NCBI GenBank assembly: GCA_027296385.1
Contig: JAPUJD010000001.1
Span: forward strand, 1-7,440
Direction of reading: 5' to 3'
Length of the DNA: 7,440 nt
Origin: Acidobacteriota bacterium
GTDB lineage: Bacteria; Acidobacteriota; Thermoanaerobaculia; Multivoradales; JAHEKO01
A program made the position numbers and the translations under genes. A model generated the notes under the pieces. That model was not told where the DNA came from and did no database searches. It saw only the letters and a program-made list of their open reading frames with translations. Positions 1 to 5,882 of the stretch are shown one piece after another. How positions within the stretch are numbered: the first letter of the stretch is position 1; every line of letters starts with the position of its first letter.

Positions 1-520
1 GCATCGGCGGCGTCGACTCGAGGTGGGTCTCGCGGCGCAGCATCTCGCGACGGTTGAGCAGGGCGTTGGCATGCTGGCGCGCCACGTGTCGGTGACGCTC
101 GGGATCGGCGTGGAGCAGGGGCCCGCGCACCTGGATGCCGAGAGTTCTCGTGTCCTGGGGGTAGAAGGCCCGCGGGAAGGGCTTGTTCAGGGCGAGGTCG
201 CAGACGTCGGCGCCGGCGGGGACGCGGATCGAGAGCTGCATCCAGCCCGGGGTGAGCGCGAAGGTGTGCGACTCGTCGCCGCACCGGACCTCGAGCTCCT
301 GGGAGAGGTCGTGGAAGTGGCTGAAGACCGAGAGCTCGAGACTGCGCATCTCGGGATCCGGCTCGAGCTCGAAGCGCCCGGTGAGTCCCATCCAATGGAA
401 GACCCGGAAGCGCTCGACTTCCTCTGTGTAGAAGCCGGAACCCCAGCGCACCGGCTCCGCGGTTCGCAGGTACGCCGCGCCGCGGTCGACATTCGGGCTT
501 TGTCCTACGACTCTTAGCAT
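1..520 (-). CDS. Partial protein of unknown function (N-terminal 173 codons), possibly N-terminal domain of a radical SAM-type protein
   Basis: This frame starts at ATG (520-518) and stays open to the left edge, so the C-terminus is missing. It begins MLRVVGQSPNVDRG and has balanced composition, with aromatic and hydrophobic residues alternating as in a beta-sandwich. The antisense frames here are His/Glu/Gly-rich shadows. Visible landmarks are RWGSGFYTEE (about residues 24-33), FHWMG (about 41-45), a stretch rich in Leu, Phe and His around 60-75, a GWMQL segment near 92-96, and ALNKPFPRAFYPQDTRTLG around 110-128. It ends in a basic helix with RQHANALLNRREMLRR. From memory, a similar beta domain followed by an 'NRREML..ETxLESTPP' linker precedes a radical SAM CxxxCxxC domain in some proteins, but the cysteine motif would lie outside the window. 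That assignment is only a guess. It is transcribed in the same direction as the PKS, 82 bp downstream of it. No clear Shine-Dalgarno sequence precedes the start. Confidence 0.6.
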   Translation of the reverse strand, partial: MLRVVGQSPNVDRGAAYLRTAEPVRWGSGFYTEEVERFRVFHWMGLTGRFELEPDPEMRSLELSVFSHFHDLSQELEVRCGDESHTFALTPGWMQLSIRVPAGADVCDLALNKPFPRAFYPQDTRTLGIQVRGPLLHADPERHRHVARQHANALLNRREMLRRETHLESTPPM

Positions 521-528
521 GGGAGAGA

Positions 529-541
529 TCCCGTTCGGGAG
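529..541. repeat. Short inverted repeat next to the start of the left-edge gene
   Basis: The sequence TCCCG-TT-CGGGA forms a perfect 5-bp-arm palindrome 10-20 bp upstream of the ATG at 520. In a minus-strand transcript it would sit in the leader, about where a ribosome binding site is expected. It is too short to call a terminator and has no T tract. It could be an operator half, a leader hairpin or chance in GC-rich DNA. Confidence 0.2.
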
Positions 542-545
542 AAAC

Positions 546-554
546 AGGGTAGCA
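546..554 (-). promoter_or_regulatory. Possible extended -10 promoter element upstream of the left-edge gene
   Basis: On the minus strand the gap between the PKS stop and the left-edge gene contains TGCTACCCT, which matches the extended -10 pattern TGnTAnnnT. It lies about 25 bp upstream of the ATG at 520. No good -35 hexamer is seen 16-18 bp further upstream, so this rests on one short motif. If real, the left-edge gene can be transcribed separately from the PKS. Confidence 0.25.
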
Positions 555-602
555 GAACGGCGCTCGGCTCCTACGCCGGCCGGAGACTTGGCCTTCGAGT
601 CG

Positions 603-1649
603 TCACCACTCGAGTAGCACCAGTTCGGAGCAGAACCCCGGACCCATGGCGAAGAGTAGACCCCTCGTCTGTGCGGGCGGGCTGCCGGCCATCGTCTCTT
701 CGAGCACCAACAGAACCGAAGTCGACGACAGGTTGCCGACCTCGCGCAGACTCTTCCAGGCTAGTTCGAGGGCATCGGGAGGGAGCTCGAGCGCCTCCTC
801 CACCGCCTCCAGCACCTTGGGACCGCCGGTGTGGGCGATCCATGACGAGATGTCGTCGCGCCTCGAGTCGTGCGCGGCGAGAAAGGCTTCGACGTCCCGT
901 CGCAAGTGACGGCGCACCATCGCCGGGACCTCGGCCGAGAGCAAGATCTTGAAGCCGCGCTCCGAGATGTCCCAGCCCATCACGTGCTCGGTTCCTGGAT
1001 AGAAGGACGACCTGGAGGCCGCCACCCGCGGCCCGACGGCGGCGCGCTCGGCCCCGACGAGCACCACGGCGGCGGCGCCGTCGCCGAAGAGACCGGCGGA
1101 GACGAGACTGGCCATCGACAGGTCTTCGCGCTGCAGGGTCAGGGAGCACAGCTCCACCGACAGCAGGACGGCGATCTGGTCCGGGAAGGCCCGCAGGTAG
1201 TCGGCGGCGCGAGCAATCCCGGCGGCACCGGCGACGCAGCCGAGGCCGAAAATCGGTATCCTCTTGAGATCCGGGCGAAACTCGAGGCGGTTCATCAGGC
1301 GAGCGTCGAGCGAAGGCGTTGCCACACCGGTCACGGTCACGGTAAAGAGCGCGTCGACGTCCACGGGCGTCAGTCCGGCCTGCGCCAGAGCTCGTTCGAC
1401 GGCTTCGGCGCCGACCTCGAGCCCGACCCGGATCCAGGCGTCGTTGGCCGCGCCGAAGCTCGCGAGCGCGGGGTACTCGTCGAGCGGCAACGCCAGGTGC
1501 CGCCCGCCGACCAGCACGTTGTCGAAGAGCCGTGCCAGGCGATCGGTGTTGAAAAGTTGGTCGCCCCATTGCGCCTCGGCCGCGGCGAGCAGCTCGGTCT
1601 GGGTGTAGAAGTTGGAGGGGAAGGCGTGGCCGACGCCGGCGATATTCAC
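603..1649 (-). CDS. Type III polyketide synthase (chalcone/stilbene synthase superfamily, bacterial alkylresorcinol/alkylpyrone/PhlD-like)
   Basis: This is a 348-residue protein from a GTG start at 1649-1647. Type III PKSs are homodimeric ketosynthases that extend an acyl-CoA starter with malonyl-CoA, without acyl carrier proteins, and cyclise the product to resorcinols, pyrones or phloroglucinols. The thiolase-fold triad is intact: Cys138 in FGLGCVAGAAG, His273 in WIAHTGGPK and Asn306 in REVGNLSSTS. Other family marks are TVTGVATPSLDARL (about 104-118), GLFGDGAAA (about 186-194), WDISERGFKI (about 226-235) and a C-terminal AMGPGFCSELVLLEW. The frame stays open 30 residues upstream to an ATG at 1739, but those residues (Ala/Arg/Ser-rich) overlap the upstream gene and are not family-like. 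The GTG gives the normal NIAGVGHAFP N-terminus and a 4-bp GTGA overlap with the upstream membrane-protein gene, indicating translational coupling. Starter unit and product cannot be read from sequence. Family assignment is firm; subtype is not. Confidence 0.95.
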   Translation of the reverse strand: MNIAGVGHAFPSNFYTQTELLAAAEAQWGDQLFNTDRLARLFDNVLVGGRHLALPLDEYPALASFGAANDAWIRVGLEVGAEAVERALAQAGLTPVDVDALFTVTVTGVATPSLDARLMNRLEFRPDLKRIPIFGLGCVAGAAGIARAADYLRAFPDQIAVLLSVELCSLTLQREDLSMASLVSAGLFGDGAAAVVLVGAERAAVGPRVAASRSSFYPGTEHVMGWDISERGFKILLSAEVPAMVRRHLRRDVEAFLAAHDSRRDDISSWIAHTGGPKVLEAVEEALELPPDALELAWKSLREVGNLSSTSVLLVLEETMAGSPPAQTRGLLFAMGPGFCSELVLLEW

Positions 1650-2032
1650 CGCCGAACCCCGAGCTGCCGAGCCAGAAAGGCCAGAAGCAAGCCGCACAGG
1701 GCGTAGATCAGGAGCCATTGCTGGCTCAGTTGCCACCAACGACCGGAACTGCCGCCCAGCACCTCAGCCACCTGCAGCACCAGCACCGGGCCGCGAAAGA
1801 TCCAGGCCAGGCCGGCGGTCAACAAGCCGTCCAGCCACCAGCTGCCGCCGCGCCCCTGGATGAGAAGGAAGAGCGCCGTGAGGGCCATGGCCTCGAGCAG
1901 CCATCCCCCGAGGACGACAGAACCGTCGAGCCGGCGGCCGAACGAACCGCCATCGAGGGCGTCGAATGCAAGCGTGGCAGTGCCGAGCAGTAGCACCGAC
2001 GAAAACACGGCCAGCAGCAGGAAGCGCAACAA
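1646..2032 (-). CDS. Small four-helix integral membrane protein, function unknown
   Basis: This 128-residue hydrophobic protein has four probable membrane segments at about residues 3-23, 39-59, 66-92 (interrupted by Arg80) and 104-121, ending in a basic QLGVRR tail. The loop between helices 1 and 2 (DALDGGSFGRRLDGS) is polar, as is the GGSSGR loop before helix 4. No catalytic motif is recognised, and it does not look like the isoprenylcysteine methyltransferase-type membrane enzyme often found next to bacterial type III PKSs. The start is a TTG at 2032-2030; a second TTG follows directly at 2029. No ATG or GTG lies in frame between the TTGs and the upstream in-frame stop at 2110-2108. The stop overlaps the PKS GTG start (GTGA), so the two proteins are probably co-translated. 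A membrane partner or product-handling role for the PKS is inference only. Confidence 0.75.
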   Translation of the reverse strand: MLRFLLLAVFSSVLLLGTATLAFDALDGGSFGRRLDGSVVLGGWLLEAMALTALFLLIQGRGGSWWLDGLLTAGLAWIFRGPVLVLQVAEVLGGSSGRWWQLSQQWLLIYALCGLLLAFLARQLGVRR

Positions 2033-2123
2033 GGGAGGCCGATGATAGCCCAGGGGAACGGGTAGACTACTCAGCGGCGGAAAACCAGCAGCCGAGCCGC
2101 CACGTAGTCATTCTTTGGAAGCC
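2033..2123. promoter_or_regulatory. Divergent intergenic region between the PKS block and the arsM-pst block
   Basis: Two transcription units point away from each other across this roughly 90-bp spacer, so it must hold promoters for both unless one is read from elsewhere. The imperfect palindrome GTAGACTAC (2062-2070) contains TAGACT on the plus strand and TAGTCT on the minus strand. Both fit TAnnnT, so -10 elements could overlap head to head there. No convincing -35 hexamer pairs with either. GGCGG (2076-2080) and CCGCC (2097-2101) could form a weak hairpin. No Pho box or ArsR-type operator was recognised by eye. The presence of a control region is strongly implied by layout; the exact elements are not. 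Confidence 0.4.
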
Positions 2124-2873
2124 ATGCCTGACAGCCCGCGCCCAACCCTGCTCGTTTTCACTCTCGGCCCCGGCCGCGAACACGCTCGCCGCCGATGGCT
2201 CCGAGACGGTTTCGCGCGACTCGAGCGCGAGCTCCACGAGCGCTGCCTCGAGCAGGTGCTGAGCGCCGGTCGGGAGGCTGGATGCACCTTGCGTGTTTGT
2301 TCGCCGGGCGGTGAGCGTCTGGCGCCCGACGCCGAGCTCGATTGCCAAGCGGAGCCGGGCTTCGGCCGCCGTCTGCTCGGCGCCATGCGCCGGGCCAGCG
2401 CCGTCGCGGCGGGGCCGCTCATCGTCGTCGGCACCGATAGCCCGGGCCTCGACTCGGGACTTCTCGAGCAGGCCTTGGAGATGCTGGAGAGCGATCCCTC
2501 GGCGGTGGTCCTCGGCCCGGCCACTGACGGCGGCATCTATCTCCTGGCCGCGGCACGGCCGGTTGCGGCAGAGCTTGTACACGTGGTCTGGTGCAACGCG
2601 GGGACTCTGGATTCGCTGGTGGAGGCTCTACGCGCTGCCGGCCGGCCGGTTCGGTTGTTGCCGCGGCTGAACGATCTCGACCGCCGACGCGATCTGGAGC
2701 GGTGGGTAGCCGGCCGCTTCTCGACGCCCATTGCTGTGGGCTGGAGCGACCTGGTCGCGGCCTTGCGGGTGGCGCTCGTGCGCCTCGCCTACCTCGTGGG
2801 GGTGCCGTCGCCGTCTCCGGCCTTGGCTCCGGCCTGGCAACGTTCTCCCCTCGGCCGCGCGCCGCCGCGCTGA
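2124..2873 (+). CDS. DUF2064 / TIGR04282-type CofC-like nucleotidyl- or glycosyltransferase
   Basis: This 249-residue protein has a GT-A-like fold related to CofC and sugar nucleotidyltransferases. Diagnostic segments in order are QAEPGFGRRLLGAMRRA (about 75-91), VVGTDSPGLDSGLLEQAL (about 101-118; Asp105 is the probable metal/nucleotide Asp), VLGPATDGGIYLLA (129-142) and NDLDRRRDLERW (183-194), which matches the usual D.D...DL. Family members annotated under TIGR04282 are named arsenosugar biosynthesis glycosyltransferases and often occur near radical SAM enzymes; an arsM gene directly downstream supports that link. Two features are odd. The N-terminal PG..KTRL motif of typical members is replaced by GPGREHARRRWL, and a roughly 50-residue tail after position 199 is Ala/Pro-rich and poorly structured. 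I chose ATG 2124; TTG at 2115 would add three residues, and neither start has a well-spaced ribosome site (GGAAG at 2117-2121 lies very close to the ATG). Substrate is unknown. Confidence 0.85.
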   Translation: MPDSPRPTLLVFTLGPGREHARRRWLRDGFARLERELHERCLEQVLSAGREAGCTLRVCSPGGERLAPDAELDCQAEPGFGRRLLGAMRRASAVAAGPLIVVGTDSPGLDSGLLEQALEMLESDPSAVVLGPATDGGIYLLAAARPVAAELVHVVWCNAGTLDSLVEALRAAGRPVRLLPRLNDLDRRRDLERWVAGRFSTPIAVGWSDLVAALRVALVRLAYLVGVPSPSPALAPAWQRSPLGRAPPR

Positions 2874-2901
2874 TTCCTGTCTCGGACCAATCCGCCGTGA
2901 G

Positions 2902-2918
2902 CGCGCCGTCAAGGCGCG
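2902..2918. repeat. Hairpin-capable inverted repeat in the gap before arsM
   Basis: CGCGCC and GGCGCG form a 6-bp GC-only stem around a GTCAA loop, extendable by one G-U pair. It lies about 30 bp after the DUF2064 stop and 66 bp before the arsM start. No T-rich tract follows, so a classical intrinsic terminator is not supported. It may attenuate, stabilise an mRNA end, or be chance. The rest of the 110-bp gap holds a TTGACC at 2934-2939 but no matching -10, so an internal arsM promoter is not established. Confidence 0.3.
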
Positions 2919-2965
2919 TGAGCCGCACTCAGTTTGACCCTCGATCCCAACGTGGGCCGTCCCGC

Positions 2966-2974
2966 GGGGAGGAG
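2966..2974 (+). promoter_or_regulatory. Strong Shine-Dalgarno sequence that fixes the arsM start
   Basis: GGGGAGGAG lies 9 bp before the ATG at 2984. The arsM frame is open far upstream, to 2591, through the end of the DUF2064 gene. This site, together with the family-typical N-terminus, shows that translation begins at 2984 and that the upstream extension is not coding. Confidence 0.8.
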
Positions 2975-2983
2975 AAGCAGTCG

Positions 2984-4141
2984 ATGACCGTAGGCAATAT
3001 CGAGAAGAACGTTCGCCAGCGCTACAGCGCCGGTGCCCAGGAGAGAGAGGCGGATCTATGCTGCCCGATCGACTACGACCCGCGCTACCTGAAGATCATC
3101 CCTGAAGAGGTGATCGAGCGCGACTACGGCTGCGGCGATCCTTCCAAGTACCTCGAGCCGGGAGAGACCGTGCTCGACCTCGGGAGCGGTACCGGCAAGA
3201 TCTGCTTCATCGCCTCCCAGGTCGTGGGTCCCGAGGGCCGGGTGATCGGGGTCGACATGACGCCCGAGATGCTCGAGGTGGCGCGTCGCAATGCGCCCCT
3301 GGTGGCGGAGAAGACCGGCTACGTCAACGTCGAGTTCCGGCGTGGCCGGATCCAAGATCTGGCTCTCGACCTCGACCGGCTGGAAGAGGACCTCGCGGCG
3401 ACGCCGGTCGACAGCGTCGAAGGGCTGATCGCGATCGAGCAGCGCGCCGAGGAGCTGAGAGCGAGCGAGCCGATGATCGCCGCCGACTCGATCGACGTCG
3501 TGGTCTCCAACTGCGTGCTCAATCTGGTCGAGACCGGACTCAAGGAGCGGCTCTTCAGCGAGGTCTACCGGGTGCTCAAGCGCGGCGGCCGAGCCGTGAT
3601 CTCGGACATCGTGAGCGACGAGGAGATCCCGCAGGCACTGCGAGACGATCCTGTGCTCTGGAGCGGCTGTATCTCCGGCGCCTTGACCGAGTCCGGCTTC
3701 CTCGAAGCCTTCGAGCGCGCCGGGTTCCACGGCATCCGTATTCTCGAGCGCCAGGTAGAGCCCTGGCAGACCGCCGCGGGAATCGAGTTCCGCTCGCTCA
3801 CGGTCGAGGCCTTCAAGGGCAAGGAGGGGGCGTGCTGGGAGCGCAACCAGGCGGTGATCTATAGGGGACCCTTCAAAGAGATTCTCGACGACGACGGTCA
3901 TCGCATGGTCCGCGGTCAACGCTACGCCGTGTGCGACAAGACCTACGAGCTCTATCGACGAGAGCCGTACCGCGACTTCTTCGACAGCGTGGAGCCGCGC
4001 GAGGCCATCGCTTTGGCCGACGCCGAGCCCTTCGACTGTTCGCGCACCACGCTGCGCCATCCGCGCGAGACGAAGGGGGAGAACTACGACGTCACCAGTA
4101 CCCATGGCGAACCGTGCTGCGGCCCGGACGGGTGCTCGTGA
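2984..4141 (+). CDS. arsM: Arsenite S-adenosylmethionine methyltransferase, long ArsM type
   Basis: This 385-residue cytosolic enzyme is predicted to methylate As(III), bound as a thiol conjugate, using SAM. The SAM-binding motif I is VLDLGSGTGKICFIA (63-77), with GVDMTPEML (89-97) as the acidic loop. Three cysteines match the conserved arsenic-binding set of ArsM proteins: Cys50 in YGCGDP, Cys177 in SNCVLNL and Cys229 in SGCISGAL. A Cys26-Cys27 pair lies near the N-terminus. About 40 acidic/helical residues (126-168) are inserted before SNCVLNL. A C-terminal domain (about 288-362, including GPFKEILDDDGH and AVCDKTYELYRREPY) follows the methyltransferase core, and the protein ends in CCGPDGCS, a Cys tail seen in many ArsM proteins. 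The extended C-terminal domain fits the ArsM group known from cyanobacteria and soil bacteria. The stop shares its last base with the pstS ATG, coupling the two. Arsenic as substrate is a family-based prediction; the number of methyl transfers is unknown. Confidence 0.93.
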   Translation: MTVGNIEKNVRQRYSAGAQEREADLCCPIDYDPRYLKIIPEEVIERDYGCGDPSKYLEPGETVLDLGSGTGKICFIASQVVGPEGRVIGVDMTPEMLEVARRNAPLVAEKTGYVNVEFRRGRIQDLALDLDRLEEDLAATPVDSVEGLIAIEQRAEELRASEPMIAADSIDVVVSNCVLNLVETGLKERLFSEVYRVLKRGGRAVISDIVSDEEIPQALRDDPVLWSGCISGALTESGFLEAFERAGFHGIRILERQVEPWQTAAGIEFRSLTVEAFKGKEGACWERNQAVIYRGPFKEILDDDGHRMVRGQRYAVCDKTYELYRREPYRDFFDSVEPREAIALADAEPFDCSRTTLRHPRETKGENYDVTSTHGEPCCGPDGCS

Positions 4142-4998
4142 TGCTTCGCGGCGTGACGGTTGTCGCCGTCACCGGTTTGCTGGCCGTGATACCGGCGGAG
4201 GCGAAGCTGCGCATCAATGGCTCGACAACCGTCAACCCGGTGGTCAGCGAGGCCGCAGCGATATTGCGCGCCGAGGCCGGTCTCGAGATCTTGGTCGACA
4301 CGGTGGGCGGCAGCTCGGGTGGGATCGCCGCGCTGGCCGACGGTCGGGCCGAGATGGCGATGTCCTCGCGGCCGGTGTCTGAGGCCGATCGCAAGCGGTT
4401 TCCCGGCGTCGACTTCCGCTCGGTGCGCATCGGGACCGACGCCCTCGCCCTGGTCGTGTCGCGCGATGTCTGGGCGGCGGGGGTGCGGTGCCTCGACCGC
4501 CCGCAGGTGAGGGGGCTCTACGAGGGTACGATCCGCAACTGGCGCGACCTCGGCGGTCCCGATCGGCGGGTCGTCTTCTTCAACAAGGAGCCGGGTCGCG
4601 GAACCTGGGAGGTATTCGCCGCCTGGCTCTACGGCACGAGCACCGCAGCGCCGCTGGTCAGCTTGCCAGGCGTGGGTTCCAACGCAGAGGCGCGCAGCAA
4701 GGTGGCCTCGACGCGCGGTGCCATTACCCAGCTCTCGGCCGCTTGGGCTGACGGTGAGCGGACCTTCGCCCTGGCGATCTGCAACGGGGACGACGAGTTG
4801 GCGCCGACGGCGGAAGAAGTCCTGGCTGGCCGGTACTCCCTGGCGCGGCCGCTCTACGTCATCACCAACGGAGCGCCCGAGGGCGACTCGCGGCGGTTAA
4901 TCGACTTCGTCCTCGGCGAGCGCGGACAGGCGCTGGTCGAGCGGCACGGCTACCTGCCGCTCGCCAAGCGATCGATCATGGGTGGCGCTCAGCCTTGA
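4141..4998 (+). CDS. pstS: Periplasmic phosphate-type substrate-binding protein of an ABC importer (PstS-like)
   Basis: This 285-residue protein starts at the ATG whose A is the last base of the arsM stop. An N-terminal signal (hydrophobic residues about 5-18, then AEA at 19-21) predicts signal peptidase I cleavage before Lys22, with no lipobox, so the mature protein should be soluble in the periplasm. Binding-site loops typical of PstS are INGSTTV (25-31), GGSSGG (56-61), SSRP (75-78) and NKEPGRGTWEVF (148-159), with IRNWRDLGGPD (131-141) as a strong family marker. The Asp used by E. coli PstS to bind protonated phosphate (Asp56) appears as Ser-Arg here, as in some other PstS groups. The SGT anion loop reads GRGT. 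The late GAIGY motif is degenerate (GAITQLS). It delivers its ligand to the PstCA permease encoded next. Phosphate is the default ligand; arsenate or a related oxyanion is possible. Confidence 0.9.
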   Translation: MLRGVTVVAVTGLLAVIPAEAKLRINGSTTVNPVVSEAAAILRAEAGLEILVDTVGGSSGGIAALADGRAEMAMSSRPVSEADRKRFPGVDFRSVRIGTDALALVVSRDVWAAGVRCLDRPQVRGLYEGTIRNWRDLGGPDRRVVFFNKEPGRGTWEVFAAWLYGTSTAAPLVSLPGVGSNAEARSKVASTRGAITQLSAAWADGERTFALAICNGDDELAPTAEEVLAGRYSLARPLYVITNGAPEGDSRRLIDFVLGERGQALVERHGYLPLAKRSIMGGAQP

Positions 4999-5882
4999 AG
5001 GGCACCTGGATACGGTGGGCGAGCTACGGCGCGACGGCGGTGGCGCTGGTCTTCGTCGGCGCTCTCGTGGGGTCGCTCGCGTGGGAGAGCTTGCCGGTCT
5101 GGCGCCAGGAAGGTCTCTCCTATCTCACCGGCAAGACCTGGCACTATCGCGGCGCTCTCTTCGGAGCGCTGCCGATGATCTACGGGTCCGCCGTCGTGGC
5201 GTTCATCGCCCTGCTGCTGGCCGCGCCGCTCGGCCTGGGAGCGGCGCTCTTCAGTGCCGAGTACGTTCCCGGCCGCTGGCGCTGGGCGGTCAAGGTACCG
5301 ATCGAGCTTCTGGCCGGGGTTCCGTCGGTGGTCTATGGACTCCTCGGCCTCCTGTTGCTGCGCGGCTGGATCTACCGCTTGCTCGAACCCTTCGACCCAC
5401 TCTCAGGCGACACGCTGTTGACCGGCGGCGTCCTGCTGGCGGTGATGATCCTGCCGACGGTGATGACCCTGGCCGACGACGCCTTGCGCGGCGTCGGTGC
5501 CAGTCAGCGGCGCGCGGCCCGCGGTCTCGGTCTGACCCGGGCCGAGAGCATCTGGCGCGTCAGCCTGCCGCAGGCCGCGCCGGGTCTCGCCGCGGCGCTG
5601 CTGCTCGGCTTCGGCCGGGCCCTGGGCGAGACCATCGCCGTCTTCCTGGTCGTCGGTCGGCAGGACAATCAGTGGCCTGCGTCGGTCTTTTCTCCCCGCG
5701 CCTGGCTCGAAGCGGGGCAGACCCTGACCAGCAAGCTCGGCGGCTCGGAGACCTTTCTGGCCTACGGCGATCCCCTTCATTGGGGAGCGATCGTCGGGCT
5801 TGGCTTGATTCTCTTGATTCTGGTCGGAGGGCTGACGGGTGTTGCCGGCCGCTGGCTGCCGCAAGCGAGGCGTCATGCGTAA
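4995..5882 (+). CDS. pstC: Phosphate ABC transporter permease PstC
   Basis: This 295-residue inner-membrane permease has about six membrane segments, near residues 9-29, 63-88, 103-124, 141-161, 200-221 and 262-285. The EAA-type coupling loop that contacts the ATPase is ARGLGLTRAESIWRVSLPQA (175-194), followed by GFGRALGETIAVFLV, a strong PstC signature. The IELLAGVPSVVYGLLGL segment (103-119) is also typical. The start is TTG at 4995-4997, overlapping the pstS stop by 4 bp (TTGA). The next in-frame starts would remove the first helix, so TTG is favoured. It pairs with PstA to form the translocation channel. The length is near the usual 290-330 residues and no key motif is missing. Confidence 0.93.
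   Translation: MKGTWIRWASYGATAVALVFVGALVGSLAWESLPVWRQEGLSYLTGKTWHYRGALFGALPMIYGSAVVAFIALLLAAPLGLGAALFSAEYVPGRWRWAVKVPIELLAGVPSVVYGLLGLLLLRGWIYRLLEPFDPLSGDTLLTGGVLLAVMILPTVMTLADDALRGVGASQRRAARGLGLTRAESIWRVSLPQAAPGLAAALLLGFGRALGETIAVFLVVGRQDNQWPASVFSPRAWLEAGQTLTSKLGGSETFLAYGDPLHWGAIVGLGLILLILVGGLTGVAGRWLPQARRHA

Noticed and set aside
23..517. Plus-strand frame of 164 codons at the left end
   Set aside because: Its composition is that of an antisense shadow; the minus-strand frame starting at 520 reads as a more protein-like sequence and runs to the edge.
870..1706. Open plus-strand frame of 278 codons opposite the type III PKS
   Set aside because: It has low-complexity antisense composition, while the minus strand carries an intact Cys-His-Asn polyketide synthase.
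1650..1739. Upstream ATG adding 30 residues to the PKS
   Set aside because: The added residues overlap the membrane-protein gene and are not family-like; the GTG at 1649 gives a normal N-terminus and a GTGA coupling overlap.
2033..2123. Pho box or ArsR operator in the divergent spacer
   Set aside because: No repeated CTGTCAT-like units and no convincing AT-rich dyad were found by eye; only a 4-bp-arm palindrome at 2062-2070.
2902..2940. Intrinsic terminator between the DUF2064 gene and arsM
   Set aside because: The stem is only 6-7 bp and is followed by a mixed sequence with no T tract.
2934..2962. TTGACC as a -35 element for an arsM promoter
   Set aside because: The sequence 16-18 bp downstream is GC-rich with no resemblance to a -10 hexamer.
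2591..2983. N-terminal extension of the arsM frame to a start inside the DUF2064 gene
   Set aside because: The extension is Arg/Gly/Ala/Pro-rich, overlaps a recognisable transferase in another frame, and a strong ribosome site directly precedes the ATG at 2984.
3056..4105. Long open frame of 349 codons on the minus strand opposite arsM
   Set aside because: It is rich in His, Asp, Glu, Gly and Leu without motifs, as expected for the antisense of a GC-rich gene, and the plus strand encodes an unmistakable ArsM.
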